Shown here in pieces: positions 54,343 through 64,000 of a stretch of 64,000 bases of DNA (position 1 is the stretch's first letter; the number at the start of each line of letters is the position of its first letter). The stretch is from Nocardia brevicatena NBRC 12119 (GTDB lineage: Bacteria; Actinomycetota; Actinomycetes; Mycobacteriales; Mycobacteriaceae), in NCBI RefSeq assembly GCF_000308495.1, contig NZ_BAFU01000007.1, positions 1 through 64,000 on the forward strand, in the 5' to 3' direction. The notes below the pieces were generated by a model. The model worked only from the letters and a program-made list of their open reading frames with translations. It was not told the DNA's origin and did not search any database. Both the position numbers and the translations under genes were made by a program.

Positions 54343-55041
54343 GTGCTGGAACCGACTGGACCGCTGCCGCCGGAGATCTATTGGCGGCGTCGTGTTTTTG
54401 CCATCGGAATCTTGGTTGTCGTGCTCGCGCTGGTGATCTGGCTGGTGGTCGCGATATCCCGCGGTGGTGACACATCCGGTGAGACGCCGGCGGCGGCGGC
54501 CTCGTCCACCGGGACGGAAAAGCCGACGGTGACGTCGGCCCGCTCCCCGGCCCCGAGTACGGCTCCGTCCAAGACGGAGGCGGCCGGGTCGAGGGAGCCG
54601 AGCAAACCGTCGGGTACCGCCCCGAGCGGCGATGCCCCGATCGCGGAGGGGCAGTGTCCGGACCAGTCGCTGGCGGTGAAGGTGACCGTGGAACAGCCCA
54701 CCTACCGGGTCGGGGAACAGCCGGTCTTCGGGGTCGTGATCACCAATATCTCGTCCGGGGCCTGCACCCGGGACATGGGTTCCGGGTTGCAACGGGTCGC
54801 GGTGTACTCCCTCGACGGGAAAGAGCAGCTGTGGGCCAGTACCGACTGCTATCCCGACGGCGAGCCCGATGTTCGGACACTCGACCACGGCGAACAGGCG
54901 GCCTTTACGGTGACGTGGTCCGGCTCGACCTCGCAGCCGGGATGCGAGGGCGATCGTCTGCCGGTACCGGCCGGCGCCTACCACGTCGTCGCGCAGCTGG
55001 GGACGGTCCGCAGCGCCCCGGAACCGTTCAATCTCGCCTGA
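54343..55041 (+). CDS. membrane-anchored protein, Rv3587c-like
   Basis: 232 residues. One N-terminal transmembrane helix (~18-40), a Thr/Ser/Pro/Ala-rich stalk (~45-100) and an extracytoplasmic beta-sandwich-like domain with four cysteines (QCPDQS, ACTRD, DCYPD, GCEGD) likely in two disulfides. Equivalent in position to Rv3587c beside canB. Function unknown. TACCGT ends 6 nt before GTG 54343: leaderless. Confidence 0.8.
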   Translation: MLEPTGPLPPEIYWRRRVFAIGILVVVLALVIWLVVAISRGGDTSGETPAAAASSTGTEKPTVTSARSPAPSTAPSKTEAAGSREPSKPSGTAPSGDAPIAEGQCPDQSLAVKVTVEQPTYRVGEQPVFGVVITNISSGACTRDMGSGLQRVAVYSLDGKEQLWASTDCYPDGEPDVRTLDHGEQAAFTVTWSGSTSQPGCEGDRLPVPAGAYHVVAQLGTVRSAPEPFNLA

Positions 55042-55083
55042 GAGCCATCGCCGGAGAGAGCCGAACGCGACGGTACTCGATCG

Positions 55084-56457
55084 TCACGATTTCCGGGAGA
55101 GTCCCGCGAGGCGAATGGCCGTGCGGAGGGTGGGCGCCTCGTGGAGAGTCATGGGTGTGGACTTCGGGTCCACTCCCGGTGGCACGATGGCGGTGGTGAA
55201 GCCGAGCCGTTCGGCTTCGGCCAGTCGGCGTGCCGTGGAGGTGATCCGGCGGACCTCGCCCGCCAGACCGACCTCGCCCAGAATCACCCAGCCGGGGGGT
55301 AGCGCGGTATTGCGGGCGGCGCCGGTGACGGCCAGGGCCACGGCCAGGTCGGCCGCCGGCTCGACCAGGCGCATACCGCCGACCGTGGCCGCGTAGACGT
55401 CCTGTTTGCCGACGTAGAGCCCGCAGCGGCTCTGCAGGACCGCCAGGATCATGGCGACCCGGTTGTAGTCGAGCCCGCTGACCGCGCGGCGCGGCGCCGG
55501 GACCTGGGTATCCACGGTGAGGCCCTGGACCTCGCCGACCAGCGGGCGTTTGCCGTCCATGGCGACGGTGACGGCCGTGCCGGGTACCGATTCGGTGCGG
55601 TGGTGCAGGAACAGACCGGACGGGTCGGTGACGCAGGTGATGCCGTCGTCGTGCAGTTCGAAACAGCCCACCTCGTCGGCGCTGCCGAAGCGGTTCTTGA
55701 TACCGCGCACCATGCGCAGGGTCGAGTTCTTGTCGCCCTCGAACTGCAGCACCACGTCGACGAGATGTTCCAGGGTGCGTGGACCGGCGACGGCGCCGTC
55801 CTTGGTGACGTGTCCCACCAGCAGGACCGCGATACCGCTTGCCTTCGCCAGCGAGGTCAGCGCCGCGGTCACCGCGCGTACCTGGGTCACGCCCCCGATC
55901 ACCCCGTCGGTGTCGGCGGCGAGCATGGTCTGCACGGAATCGACCACCAGCAGGGTGGGCCGAACCTGCTCGACATGGCCGAGGATCACCGACAGGCCGG
56001 ATTCCGCCGCCAAGTACACCCGTTCGTGTACTGCGCCGGTCCGGTCCGCGCGTAGCCGCACCTGTCCGGCCGACTCCTCGGCGGTGACATACAGCGACCG
56101 TTCGTCGCGCTGCTGCGCCCAACGGTGCGCGACCTCGAGCAGCAGAGTGGACTTGCCGACGCCGGGTTCCCCGGACAGCAGTACCACCGAACCCGCGACG
56201 ATCCCGCCGCCGAGCACCCGGTCCAACTCCGACACTCCGGTGGGTCGTGCGATGGTGCGCTGCGAATCGATACGAGTGATGGGCGCCGCCGCCGTACTCG
56301 GCAGCATGGCGCGCCGTCCGGCGGGCGCCGCGGCCGCGGGCGCGACCTCCTCGACCGTCCCCCATGCCCCGCAGTCGGGGCATTTGCCCACCCATTTCGC
56401 GACCTCGTGCGCGCATTCCGAGCACCGGAAGACCGGTTTGTTCTTCGTCACCGCCAC
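55084..56457 (-). CDS. radA: DNA repair protein RadA
   Basis: 457 residues. N-terminal zinc ribbon [20 protein letters not shown], RecA-like core with Walker [10 protein letters not shown], RadA signature KNRFG and a C-terminal Lon-protease-like domain ([19 protein letters not shown]). Branch-migration helicase in recombination. TAGGGT ends 6 nt before GTG 56457: leaderless. In M. tuberculosis disA follows radA; here only 42 bp separate radA from the convergent membrane-protein gene, so disA is not at this site. Confidence 0.95.
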   Translation of the reverse strand: MAVTKNKPVFRCSECAHEVAKWVGKCPDCGAWGTVEEVAPAAAAPAGRRAMLPSTAAAPITRIDSQRTIARPTGVSELDRVLGGGIVAGSVVLLSGEPGVGKSTLLLEVAHRWAQQRDERSLYVTAEESAGQVRLRADRTGAVHERVYLAAESGLSVILGHVEQVRPTLLVVDSVQTMLAADTDGVIGGVTQVRAVTAALTSLAKASGIAVLLVGHVTKDGAVAGPRTLEHLVDVVLQFEGDKNSTLRMVRGIKNRFGSADEVGCFELHDDGITCVTDPSGLFLHHRTESVPGTAVTVAMDGKRPLVGEVQGLTVDTQVPAPRRAVSGLDYNRVAMILAVLQSRCGLYVGKQDVYAATVGGMRLVEPAADLAVALAVTGAARNTALPPGWVILGEVGLAGEVRRITSTARRLAEAERLGFTTAIVPPGVDPKSTPMTLHEAPTLRTAIRLAGLSRKS

Positions 56458-56575
56458 AGGCGCACCCTACGCAGTTCCTCCGACAACTTCGGACCGGCTC
56501 GATAATCGTTTCGAGCCGCTCTCAACCCTTGACTCTCTTCGGCGCGCGCCGAAGCCGGTGGCCGTTCATCGACGA

Positions 56576-56612
56576 CAACGGCTGCCGCACGACAAGTGTG
56601 CGGCAGCCGTTG
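56576..56612 (-). terminator. terminator after lpqE
   Basis: CAACGGCTGCCGCAC and complement form a perfect 15-bp stem with a 7-nt loop, 68 bp downstream of the lpqE stop and before radA on the same strand. Confidence 0.75.
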
Positions 56613-56680
56613 GTCAGGTGATGCGATGCCGAGGAACGGTTCGCCGAACGTCGGTGAACCGGTTCACCGACGGGGCCGGG

Positions 56681-57352
56681 TCAGTGGCCCGCGCCCAGCG
56701 GCCCTTCGGTGCTCTGGGACAGATCCGATTCGTGCCGCGACAGTTGAGTGCCCGCGTCGACCGGAACCTGCATCTGGACGGTTCCGTTCTGCTTGAAGTT
56801 GAACGACACCGAGTAGGTCAGGCCCGGTGCGATATCGCTGGTCAGTCCGGTGACCTCGATGAGCGCTGTATCGACGGGGTGCGTTTCGGGCTGGTCGGCG
56901 GCCTGCTCTCCCCCGGCGCGCGCGTCCTCCACCGCGGAAGTGTTCTTCGGGGCCGAGACCACGGTTTCCTGAGGGGCGATCTGCAGCTTGCCGCCCTTGG
57001 GCGGGGTGATCTGTACCGAGCCGATATCGGTGGTGATGCTGGTGAGCTCGTCGGGCACCGTCGCGCTGTTGTTGACGAATGCCAGCGCGAGGACCGCCTT
57101 ACCGCCCCGGGCGTTGGTGTAGCCCTCGGACGGCGGGTGCACGATGTGCACATTGCGCAGGGAGATCTCGCCGATATCGGCGACATTGCCATTGATGGCC
57201 GCTGCCTGGCCGGCGGTCTGCGAGATCTGGCCGGCGCTGCATCCGGACAGGGCGAGCGCCGCACCGACGGCGAGCGCGGCGACCGTCACCATGCGACGCC
57301 GCGGGGTCGTCCTGGCCGGGCTCGCGGCAGTCACAGCTTTCAGGGCAGTCAC
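56681..57352 (-). CDS. lpqE: lipoprotein LpqE-like
   Basis: 223 residues. Basic N-terminus, hydrophobic signal and lipobox LSGC near residue 33, so a lipid-anchored cell-surface protein. The mature part is a beta-rich domain with NVHIVHPP and FVNNSATVPDEL. Matches the position and pattern of mycobacterial LpqE (Rv3584) beside carD. Role unknown. GGAGG lies 7 nt before GTG 57352. Confidence 0.85.
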   Translation of the reverse strand: MTALKAVTAASPARTTPRRRMVTVAALAVGAALALSGCSAGQISQTAGQAAAINGNVADIGEISLRNVHIVHPPSEGYTNARGGKAVLALAFVNNSATVPDELTSITTDIGSVQITPPKGGKLQIAPQETVVSAPKNTSAVEDARAGGEQAADQPETHPVDTALIEVTGLTSDIAPGLTYSVSFNFKQNGTVQMQVPVDAGTQLSRHESDLSQSTEGPLGAGH

Positions 57353-57509
57353 GGGTTGTCCTCCATGTCCGAGCGGGCTCACTCCACTAGGGACTGTAGT
57401 AGTTGCCGCTCGGGGCGGAACGCCCCGGGAGGCGTAAGGGGGATTGCGCGGGGCCGCCGGGCGGTTGTCCGGCTACCATTTCGCAGGTGTGGTGACCCCT
57501 GCACTGTAG

Positions 57510-57538
57510 TTGCGGAACGCGGTCGAGTGGTTCCGCAA
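57510..57538. promoter_or_regulatory. inverted repeat between lpqE and carD
   Basis: TTGCGGAAC and GTTCCGCAA, 9 bp each with an 11-nt spacer, in the 424-bp divergent spacer (57353-57776). Operator or weak hairpin. The rest of the spacer holds the two promoters and no gene that I can support. Confidence 0.4.
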
Positions 57539-57743
57539 TGCCCATGGGCGGGTAACGATTCGGCACGGGACAATCGGGTCGGTGATGGTGCGGGCGGGCT
57601 CCGTCGGAGTGGTCGGAATTGCCAGGTCGGTTGGTTGTTCAGGGGCGACGCGTTGCATACGGATCCGGTTCTGTCAAGCCCCAACACGGGCTCGTTGTGG
57701 CCCTGACCAGCACAGTTGATCGCGCCGTTATCGAGTCGCATGT

Positions 57744-58265
<522 letters not shown>

Positions 58266-58350
58266 CCACGGAACGTAGCGCACGGGCCTCTGCCTACAGG
58301 CGGGGTCGGCGCGTCTGGTACGCTCCAAGGCTGTCGCCGCCGGGCCGGTG

Positions 58351-58481
58351 GAGACATGAAACGCCTGCGGAGTGGACGTGAGACTGTGCAGGGCTTGCCC
58401 TTCCAGCTGTCTGCGGTGAAACAGGAAACCCAACTCGCAAGGGTTGGGGCCCCCTCCCTGAAAGGAGGGGAGGAGGTCGAT
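58351..58481 (+). mobile_element. candidate remnant of an IS200/IS605-type tnpB 3' end / omega-RNA
   Basis: The frame from ATG 58356 reads [13 protein letters not shown]...SAVKQE, resembling the C-terminal end of actinomycete TnpB proteins (x-VKQE near the stop). Right-end hairpins follow in the order known for these elements: AACCC/GGGTT (58427-58445), then CCCCTCC-CTGAAA-GGAGGGG (58451-58470), then GAGGAGGTCGA. No rest of tnpB or tnpA is present. The open frame continues into ispD. The identification rests on pattern recall and needs a search. Confidence 0.55.
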
Positions 58482-59201
58482 GTGCACGAACAAGACGGCC
58501 CTGGCCGTACTATTGGGCCCGTCATTGCGCTAGTGCCTGCCGCCGGTCGCGGCGTGCGTCTGGGTGCAACCGAACCCAAGGCGTTCGTCGCTGTCGGCGG
58601 CAGACCCATGCTCGGGTTGGCCGTGGATGGGTTGCTCGCTACCGGCATGATCGACCAGGTCATCGTCATGGTTCCCGCCGAGCTGGTCGACCGGGCAGTT
58701 GCCCTGCTGCCTCCCTCCCCCTTGGTACGGGTCGTCGTCGGTGGTGTCGAACGTATCGATTCGGTGCGGGCCGGTCTGGCCGCGGCGGCCGACGCCGGTT
58801 ATGTCCTCGTTCACGACGCCGCACGCGCGCTCACCCCGCCCGATCTCATCGCCCGGGTGATTGCGGAGCTACGTGCCGGACATCCGGCCGTGGTCCCCGT
58901 GCTGCCCGTGGTCGATACGGTCAAATCCGTCGACCGGGCCGGGACCGTCACCGGCACTCCCGATCGCGCCACCCTGCGCGCCGTGCAGACTCCCCAGGGC
59001 TTCGCCGCCGATCTGCTGCGCACCGCCTACGCGACCCCCGGCATCGCCACCGACGACGCCGGCCTGGTGGAGCAGTTGGGTGTCCCGGTGCGCACCATCC
59101 CCGGCGACCCGCTCGCTTTCAAGATCACCACCCCGTTGGATCTGCGCCTCGCCGATGCCGTCCTCACCGCGGCCGACTCCTCGGTGGTGGGAAATCTATG
59201 A
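58482..59201 (+). CDS. ispD: 2-C-methyl-D-erythritol 4-phosphate cytidylyltransferase
   Basis: About 239 residues from GTG 58482, which has GAGGAGG upstream. Third step of the MEP isoprenoid pathway, CTP plus MEP to CDP-ME. Motifs: [28 protein letters not shown] and [13 protein letters not shown]. The frame is open further upstream to ATG 58356 through the tnpB-like remnant, so an extended N-terminus cannot be excluded. Stop overlaps ispF (ATGA). Confidence 0.93.
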   Translation: MHEQDGPGRTIGPVIALVPAAGRGVRLGATEPKAFVAVGGRPMLGLAVDGLLATGMIDQVIVMVPAELVDRAVALLPPSPLVRVVVGGVERIDSVRAGLAAAADAGYVLVHDAARALTPPDLIARVIAELRAGHPAVVPVLPVVDTVKSVDRAGTVTGTPDRATLRAVQTPQGFAADLLRTAYATPGIATDDAGLVEQLGVPVRTIPGDPLAFKITTPLDLRLADAVLTAADSSVVGNL

Positions 59202-59707
59202 CCATGCGCGTCGGCATCGGCACCGATGTCCACCCCATCGAGCCCGGCCGTCCCTGCTGGATGGCGGGCCTGCTGTTCGAGGGTAACGACGGCTGTGCCG
59301 GTCACTCCGACGGTGATGTCGCGACGCACGCCCTGTGCGATGCCCTGCTGTCGGCGGCGGGCCTGGGTGATGTGGGCGCGGTCTTCGGTACCGGACGCCC
59401 GGAATGGGCCGGTGTCTCCGGTGCCGCCATGCTGAAAGAGGTCCGGCGGCTGCTCGACGAAGCCGGTTACGATGTGGTGAACGCGGCCGTGCAGGTCATC
59501 GGGAACCGGCCGAAGATCGGTCCGCGACGGGCCGAGGCCCAGCGGGTGCTCGGCGATCTGCTCGGCGCGCCGGTATCGGTATCCGGCACCACCAGTGACG
59601 GGCTCGGACTCACCGGTCGGGGCGAGGGGATCGCCGCGGTGGCCACCGCGCTGCTGCACTGTACCGGCCGGTCCGCAGCCTTCCAGGCGTCGGCCTGCGC
59701 ACCGTAG
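59198..59707 (+). CDS. ispF: 2-C-methyl-D-erythritol 2,4-cyclodiphosphate synthase
   Basis: 169 residues; trimeric zinc enzyme closing the cyclodiphosphate ring. Metal ligands Asp10 and His12 (IGTDVHP) and a His in [23 protein letters not shown] binds the cytidine and diphosphate. ATGA overlap with ispD. A ~100-bp spacer with the cysS promoter follows. Confidence 0.96.
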   Translation: MTMRVGIGTDVHPIEPGRPCWMAGLLFEGNDGCAGHSDGDVATHALCDALLSAAGLGDVGAVFGTGRPEWAGVSGAAMLKEVRRLLDEAGYDVVNAAVQVIGNRPKIGPRRAEAQRVLGDLLGAPVSVSGTTSDGLGLTGRGEGIAAVATALLHCTGRSAAFQASACAP

Positions 59708-59812
59708 AGGTCGCGAAGCCGCTCGTCCTACGCTGATACCGCATCAACCGCCCTGCCCCATCCGCACCGCCCTGGCGAGTGCACTCATATACCAGAGCTA
59801 GGATCGACTGCC

Positions 59813-61219
59813 GTGACGCTGCGCCTGTTCGACACCGAGACACGGACCCTGCGTGATTTCACGCCCCTGGTCCCCGGTCACGCCTCGGTGTACCTGTGTG
59901 GCGCCACCGTCCAGGGCAGACCCCATATCGGCCATGTGCGCAGCGGTGTCGCCTTCGACGTGCTGCGGCGCTGGTTGTCCGCGGGCGGTCTGGACGCGGC
60001 GTTCATCCGCAATGTCACCGATATCGAGGACAAGATCCTCACCAAGGCCGCCGCGGCCGGCCGGCCCTGGTGGGAATGGGCGGCCACCCATGAGCGGGCC
60101 TTCGACGAGGCCTATCGGCAGCTCAATGTGCTGCCCCCCTCGGCGGAGCCGCGCGCCACCGGGCATATCACCCAGATGGTGGATTTGATGCAGCGGCTCA
60201 TCGACCGCGATCACGCCTATGCCTCGGCCGGCAATGTGTATTTCGACGTATTGAGCTATCCCGAATACGGGCGGTTGTCCGGTCATCGGATCGATGATGT
60301 GCATCAGGGAGAGAGCGCGGGCGAGGGCAAACGCGACCCGCGTGATTTCACCCTGTGGAAAGCGGCCAAACTCGGGGAGCCGACCTGGCCGTCGCCGTGG
60401 GGACCGGGCCGGCCGGGCTGGCATCTGGAATGCTCGGCCATGGCCGAGTTCTATCTCGGCGCGGAATTCGATATCCATTGCGGTGGTATGGACCTGGTAT
60501 TCCCGCACCATGAAAACGAGATCGCCCAGTCCAAGGCCGCCGGGCACGGTTTCGCCCGGTATTGGCTGCACAACGGGTGGGTGACCATGGGCGGGGAGAA
60601 GATGTCGAAATCCCTCGGCAATGTGCTTTCCGTGCCGAATGTCCTCGAGCGTGTCCGGCCCGTGGAATTGCGATATTACCTGGGCAGCGCGCACTACCGG
60701 TCCATGCTCGAATACTCCGACAAGGCGCTCGCCGACGCCGCGCAGTCCTATCAGCGGCTGGAGGCGTTCGTACGTCGGGTGGCCGAGCGCGGCGGCGAGG
60801 TCCCTGTCGGCAAATGGACCGATGCCTTCGCCGCCGCCCTGGACGAGGATCTGGCGGTGCCCAAGGCGCTCGCCGAAGTCCACCATGTGGTGCACGAGGG
60901 CAACCGGGCCCTGGACGCGGGCGTCGTCGAGAGTGCGCGCGAACACGCGAGCCAGGTACGCGCCATGCTCGGCATCCTCGGTATCGACCCGCTGGATCCG
61001 CACTGGAACAGCGGTGCCGGTGACATCTCGGCCGCCACCGCGGCACTGGAGGTGCTGGTGGGCGCCGAACTGGAACGGCGCCAACAGGCCCGGGCGGCCA
61101 AGGACTGGGCCACCGCCGACGCGGTACGCAACCGACTGCAGGCGGCGGGTATCGAAGTGACCGACACGCCGAACGGCCCCGAATGGGCGCTGAGCACGCC
61201 GGTCGGGAAGGTGAACTGA
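59813..61219 (+). CDS. cysS: cysteinyl-tRNA synthetase
   Basis: 468 residues, class I synthetase. HIGH-like PHIGHVRSG near residue 40, zinc-binding CGGMD and HHENE, KMSKS near residue 263. TAGGAT ends 8 nt before GTG 59813, so leaderless. Stop overlaps the start of rlmB (TGATG), the mycobacterial arrangement. Confidence 0.96.
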   Translation: MTLRLFDTETRTLRDFTPLVPGHASVYLCGATVQGRPHIGHVRSGVAFDVLRRWLSAGGLDAAFIRNVTDIEDKILTKAAAAGRPWWEWAATHERAFDEAYRQLNVLPPSAEPRATGHITQMVDLMQRLIDRDHAYASAGNVYFDVLSYPEYGRLSGHRIDDVHQGESAGEGKRDPRDFTLWKAAKLGEPTWPSPWGPGRPGWHLECSAMAEFYLGAEFDIHCGGMDLVFPHHENEIAQSKAAGHGFARYWLHNGWVTMGGEKMSKSLGNVLSVPNVLERVRPVELRYYLGSAHYRSMLEYSDKALADAAQSYQRLEAFVRRVAERGGEVPVGKWTDAFAAALDEDLAVPKALAEVHHVVHEGNRALDAGVVESAREHASQVRAMLGILGIDPLDPHWNSGAGDISAATAALEVLVGAELERRQQARAAKDWATADAVRNRLQAAGIEVTDTPNGPEWALSTPVGKVN

Positions 61220-62190
61220 TGGCAGGGAATTCGCAGCGTCGCGGCGCGATTCGCAAGGGCGGCACCAAGAAGGGCTCGGTGGTCGGTTCCGGCGGTCAGC
61301 GCCGTCGCGGTCTGGAGGGACGGGGTCCGACACCGCCCGCCGAAATGCGCAAGAACCATCCGGCAGCTCGGCGTGCCGTAGCGAAAACACGTGCGGCGCA
61401 GGAGCATTCGGGTGGCAAGACGGGACGGCCGGCGGGCCGCAAGTCCGATGACGGGCCGGAGTTGGTGCTCGGCCGCAATCCCGTGGTGGAGTGTTTGCGC
61501 GCGGGCGTGCCCGCGACGGCGCTGTACGTCGCGGTGGGCACCGAGAACGATGAACGGCTGACCGAGAGTGTGCGCATCGCCGCCGAAACCGGTATTTCCA
61601 TTCTGGAAGTGCCGCGCACCGACCTGGATCGGTTGAGCGCCAATGGATTACACCAGGGCCTTGCCCTACAGGTTCCGCCGTACCGGTACGCCCATCCCGA
61701 TGATCTGCTCGTCCGGGCCGAGGAAAGCGGTCGGCCCGCCCTGCTGGTCGCGCTGGACAATATCTCCGACCCCCGCAATCTGGGTGCGGTGGTGCGTTCC
61801 GCTGCCGCTTTCGGCGGTCACGGTGTGCTGATCCCGCAGCGGCGCAGCGCCGGTGTCACCGCGGTGGCCTGGCGTACCAGTGCCGGCGCCGCGGCCCGGC
61901 TGCCGATCGCCCGTGCGACGAACCTCACTCGCACCCTGAAGGACTGGGCCTCCCATGGATTGCAGATCGTGGGTTTGGACGCGGGCGGCGACACCACGAT
62001 CGACGAATTCGACGGCGCCCTGCCGACCGTCGTGGTGGTCGGTTCGGAGGGCAAGGGCCTGTCCCGCCTGGTGCGGGAAACCTGTGACACGGTGTTGAGC
62101 ATTCCGATGGCGGGCCCGGTGGAATCGCTCAACGCGTCGGTGGCCGCCGGGGTGGTGTTGGCCGAGGCGGCCCGTCGGCGTCGCGCCTGA
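61219..62190 (+). CDS. rlmB: TrmH-family (SpoU) 23S rRNA 2'-O-ribose methyltransferase
   Basis: 323 residues. A basic Gly/Arg/Lys-rich N-terminal tail (~80 residues), a SpoU substrate-binding domain beginning [15 protein letters not shown], and a knotted SPOUT domain with [27 protein letters not shown] and [15 protein letters not shown]. Likely methylates 23S rRNA at the RlmB-type guanosine; target is inferred. Overlaps cysS. Confidence 0.9.
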   Translation: MAGNSQRRGAIRKGGTKKGSVVGSGGQRRRGLEGRGPTPPAEMRKNHPAARRAVAKTRAAQEHSGGKTGRPAGRKSDDGPELVLGRNPVVECLRAGVPATALYVAVGTENDERLTESVRIAAETGISILEVPRTDLDRLSANGLHQGLALQVPPYRYAHPDDLLVRAEESGRPALLVALDNISDPRNLGAVVRSAAAFGGHGVLIPQRRSAGVTAVAWRTSAGAAARLPIARATNLTRTLKDWASHGLQIVGLDAGGDTTIDEFDGALPTVVVVGSEGKGLSRLVRETCDTVLSIPMAGPVESLNASVAAGVVLAEAARRRRA

Positions 62191-62263
62191 AAACACCGGA
62201 GCTTTGGCCGAATCCGTTCGGGGATGAACCGCAAAGCCGGTCAATCCCCGTAGAATTCGTCTG

Positions 62264-62533
62264 GTGGTGATACCCAATCAGCCCATCGGTCAGCCGGTCG
62301 AGCATCCGCACGCGACAATGGTGCTGGCCCTCGGGGCGGTCAGTCTGCTGTGCTGCGGGATAACCGGGCCGGTGGCCTGGGCGCTGGGCAAGCGGGCTCT
62401 CGACCAGATCGAGGCGTCCGGCGGCGCCTTCGGTGGTCGGACGCAGGTGGTCGTCGGCTTCACCCTGGGCGTGATCGGCACCATCCTGATGGTCATCATG
62501 GCCGTGCTGTACGTGCTGCTTCTGCTCGAATAG
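62264..62533 (+). CDS. DUF4190 membrane protein
   Basis: 89 residues with two membrane segments (~20-40 and 62-87) and the DUF4190 pattern: ATMVLALGAVSLLCCGITGPVAW, then GKRALDQIEASGG and a Gly-rich turn. Role unknown. TAGAAT ends 7 nt before GTG 62264: leaderless. Confidence 0.85.
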   Translation: MVIPNQPIGQPVEHPHATMVLALGAVSLLCCGITGPVAWALGKRALDQIEASGGAFGGRTQVVVGFTLGVIGTILMVIMAVLYVLLLLE

Positions 62534-62544
62534 CGTGACGGAAC

Positions 62545-63354
62545 TCAGCTGAGGCTGGGCTGTTCGGCCTTCTCGTCACCGTCCCACACGGGCCATTCGT
62601 CGTTGACCGAACCGGACCAGTGGGGCGGGCGCCGTTCCCGGAATGCCGCCATGGCCTCGTCGCCGTCGATCCCCTTGGCCACATGTTCGTTCAGCCGGGT
62701 CTCCAACCGGCCGACGACCCCCGGCTCCATTCCGATTCCTTCCCATAGCAGCCGCTTGGACAGCGCGACGCTCAGCGGCGCCGACCCGTTGGCGAGATCG
62801 TGCGCCACCGCCAGGGCGGTCGGTAGCACTTCGTCGGCGGGCAGACAGGCATTGGCCAAGCCCATGGCCTTGGCCTCGTCACCGTCGAAGGTGCGGCCGG
62901 TGAGCAGGATATCGGCGGCATTGGCGAGCCCGGCGAGCCTGGGCAGGGTCCAGTGCACATAGCCGTCGGCCAGCACGCCTCGGCGGACCTGACTCAGCGC
63001 GTAGACCGCGTCGTCGGCCATGTAGCGCAGATCACACTGCAGGGCCAGGGCCAGGCCGGCTCCGACGGCGTGGCCGTTGACCGCCGCGATCACCGGCTTG
63101 CGAACCCGGAAGGGCGGCGGGTCGAGGGCCGAGCCGGCCTCACCGGACCGATCGGACAGGTCGGCGCCGGCGCAGAACGCGGGCGGTGTTCCGGTGATCA
63201 CCACGACGCGGATGGCGTCTTCGGTGTCACAGCGGCGCAGCGCCGCGCCGAGCTCCGCGGTCATGGCCGGGTTGAAGGCGTTCTGTTTGGCCGGCCGGTT
63301 GAGGGTGAGGACGGCGATGCCCGCGGAGACATCGACGAGCAGATCCGAACTCAT
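62545..63354 (-). CDS. enoyl-CoA hydratase/isomerase family protein
   Basis: 269-residue crotonase. Oxyanion pocket segments FCAGADLSD and NGHAVGAGLALALQCD are present. The Glu pair of classical hydratases is not evident, since the catalytic helix reads RRGVLADGYVHWTLPRL; another crotonase reaction is possible. C-terminal RRPPHWSGSVNDEW is unusual. TACGAT ends 7 nt before the ATG: leaderless. Next to a partial acyl-CoA dehydrogenase on the same strand, suggesting a fatty-acid or steroid degradation role. Confidence 0.82.
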   Translation of the reverse strand: MSSDLLVDVSAGIAVLTLNRPAKQNAFNPAMTAELGAALRRCDTEDAIRVVVITGTPPAFCAGADLSDRSGEAGSALDPPPFRVRKPVIAAVNGHAVGAGLALALQCDLRYMADDAVYALSQVRRGVLADGYVHWTLPRLAGLANAADILLTGRTFDGDEAKAMGLANACLPADEVLPTALAVAHDLANGSAPLSVALSKRLLWEGIGMEPGVVGRLETRLNEHVAKGIDGDEAMAAFRERRPPHWSGSVNDEWPVWDGDEKAEQPSLS

Positions 63355-63435
63355 GTCATGGATCGTAGACGGGTACGGATCCCTTCGTCCCGCCGGCGGC
63401 CGTGGGCCGGACCCCGACGGACGGCAATGCGCCGC

Positions 63436-64000
63436 TCACCGTAGAACTTTCCGCCCGATGGCGTATTTGTGCACTTCGGTGGGCCCGTCGTAGAGGCGGA
63501 AGGGGCGCATATCGCGGAAGATCATCTCCACCACGGTCTCGTCGCTGACGCCGATCCCGCCGAGGATCTGGACGCAGCGGTCGGCCACCTTGAACAGTTC
63601 TTCCGAGACGAAGGACTTGGCCATCGAGCTTTCGTGCCGCGCCTTCTCGCCCTGGTCCATCGGCCAGCAGGCGTGCCAGATGGTCAGGCGACACTGGTGC
63701 AGGGCGATCTCGTTGTCGGCGATCATGAACGATACGCCCTGGTGTTCGCCGAGTGGCTTGCCGAACGCGGTCCGGGTCTTGGCATGCGCGACGGCGATGC
63801 TTTGCGCCCGTTCGGCCGCGCCCAACCAGCGCATACAGTGGGTGAGCCGGGCGGGGGCCAGCCGCAGCTGGGCATAGCGCAGGGCCTGCCCCGCCTCGCC
63901 GAGCAGTGCTTCCTCGGGCAGGGTGAGTTTGTCGAAGCGGACCACGCAGTGCCCGGCCACATAGTTGCGGTCCATGGTGTTCATGGTGCGTTCGATGACG
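63436..64000 (-). CDS. acyl-CoA dehydrogenase, C-terminal part (runs off window)
   Basis: 188 codons of an acyl-CoA dehydrogenase whose N-terminus lies beyond the window. Visible: RLTHCMRWLGAAERA, AFGKPLGEHQGVSF, QILGGIGVSDE and DGPTEVHKYAIGRKVLR, the helical C-terminal domain with FAD-contact Arg. Oxidises acyl-CoA thioesters at the alpha-beta bond. Located 81 bp upstream of the enoyl-CoA hydratase on the same strand. Confidence 0.88.
   Translation of the reverse strand, partial: VIERTMNTMDRNYVAGHCVVRFDKLTLPEEALLGEAGQALRYAQLRLAPARLTHCMRWLGAAERAQSIAVAHAKTRTAFGKPLGEHQGVSFMIADNEIALHQCRLTIWHACWPMDQGEKARHESSMAKSFVSEELFKVADRCVQILGGIGVSDETVVEMIFRDMRPFRLYDGPTEVHKYAIGRKVLR

Overview
The window reads as chromosome of a high-GC actinomycete of the order Mycobacteriales, most likely Nocardia or a close relative. 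The base composition, the many GTG starts, the TANNNT promoters lying directly on start codons, and a backbone collinear with the Mycobacterium tuberculosis ppa-dacB-tilS-hpt / ftsH-fol-pan / lysS-lsr2-clpC1 / mhuD-mutY-canB / radA-lpqE-carD-isp-cysS block all point that way. The genus is inference; no rRNA or tRNA gene was found in the window to settle it.

Layout. 1-3.2 kb: partial alpha/beta hydrolase, DUF2752 protein, flavin reductase and a dienoyl-CoA-isomerase-like crotonase. 3.2-8.4 kb: ppa, dacB-type D,D-carboxypeptidase, DUF2342-type metalloprotease, tilS, hpt. 8.4-16.8 kb: accessory block with a membrane Ser/Thr kinase, LysR regulator, aldehyde dehydrogenase plus SDR pair, and DUF2277, DUF1266 and PH-like proteins. 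17.1-23.7 kb: ftsH, then folE-folP-folB-folK and a DUF3180 gene joined by GTGA overlaps, then a DUF6779 gene. 23.9-26.8 kb: a complete ferredoxin / ferredoxin reductase / cytochrome P450 cassette on the minus strand. 27.5-30.9 kb: DUF2520 gene, panC, panD, coaX, with an intergenic repeat wedged between panC and panD. 30.9-32.8 kb: a palindromic repeat, then a leaderless Cys-Cys short ORF ahead of cysteine dioxygenase and rhodanese. 33-39.4 kb: lysS, lsr2, FHA-HTH protein, DUF1772 protein, clpC. 39.6-50.6 kb: accessory block with an aldo/keto reductase pseudogene, cutA, HAD hydrolase, an XRE/TPR regulator divergent from four tiny overlapping genes, an ABC exporter with a two-component system, SRPBCC and OsmC proteins, and cbtBA under a cobalamin riboswitch. 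50.7-64 kb: mhuD, hydrolase, mutY, canB, membrane protein, radA, lpqE, carD, ispD-ispF, cysS-rlmB, DUF4190 protein, enoyl-CoA hydratase and a partial acyl-CoA dehydrogenase.

How the genes fit together. The backbone supplies folate (fol), pantothenate/CoA (pan, coaX), isoprenoid (isp), tRNA charging and modification (lysS, cysS, tilS), proteolysis (ftsH, clpC), chromatin and transcription control (lsr2, carD) and repair (radA, mutY). Accessory cassettes sit at the junctions between these conserved blocks.

Most worth following up: a Cys-Cys leader peptide with two mutually exclusive hairpins before cysteine dioxygenase; a dispersed repeat family (three diverged copies, two carrying a nearly identical 105-bp palindrome plus a variable-sequence hairpin with conserved structure); and what looks like the 3' end of an IS200/IS605-type tnpB / omega-RNA stranded in frame just upstream of ispD.
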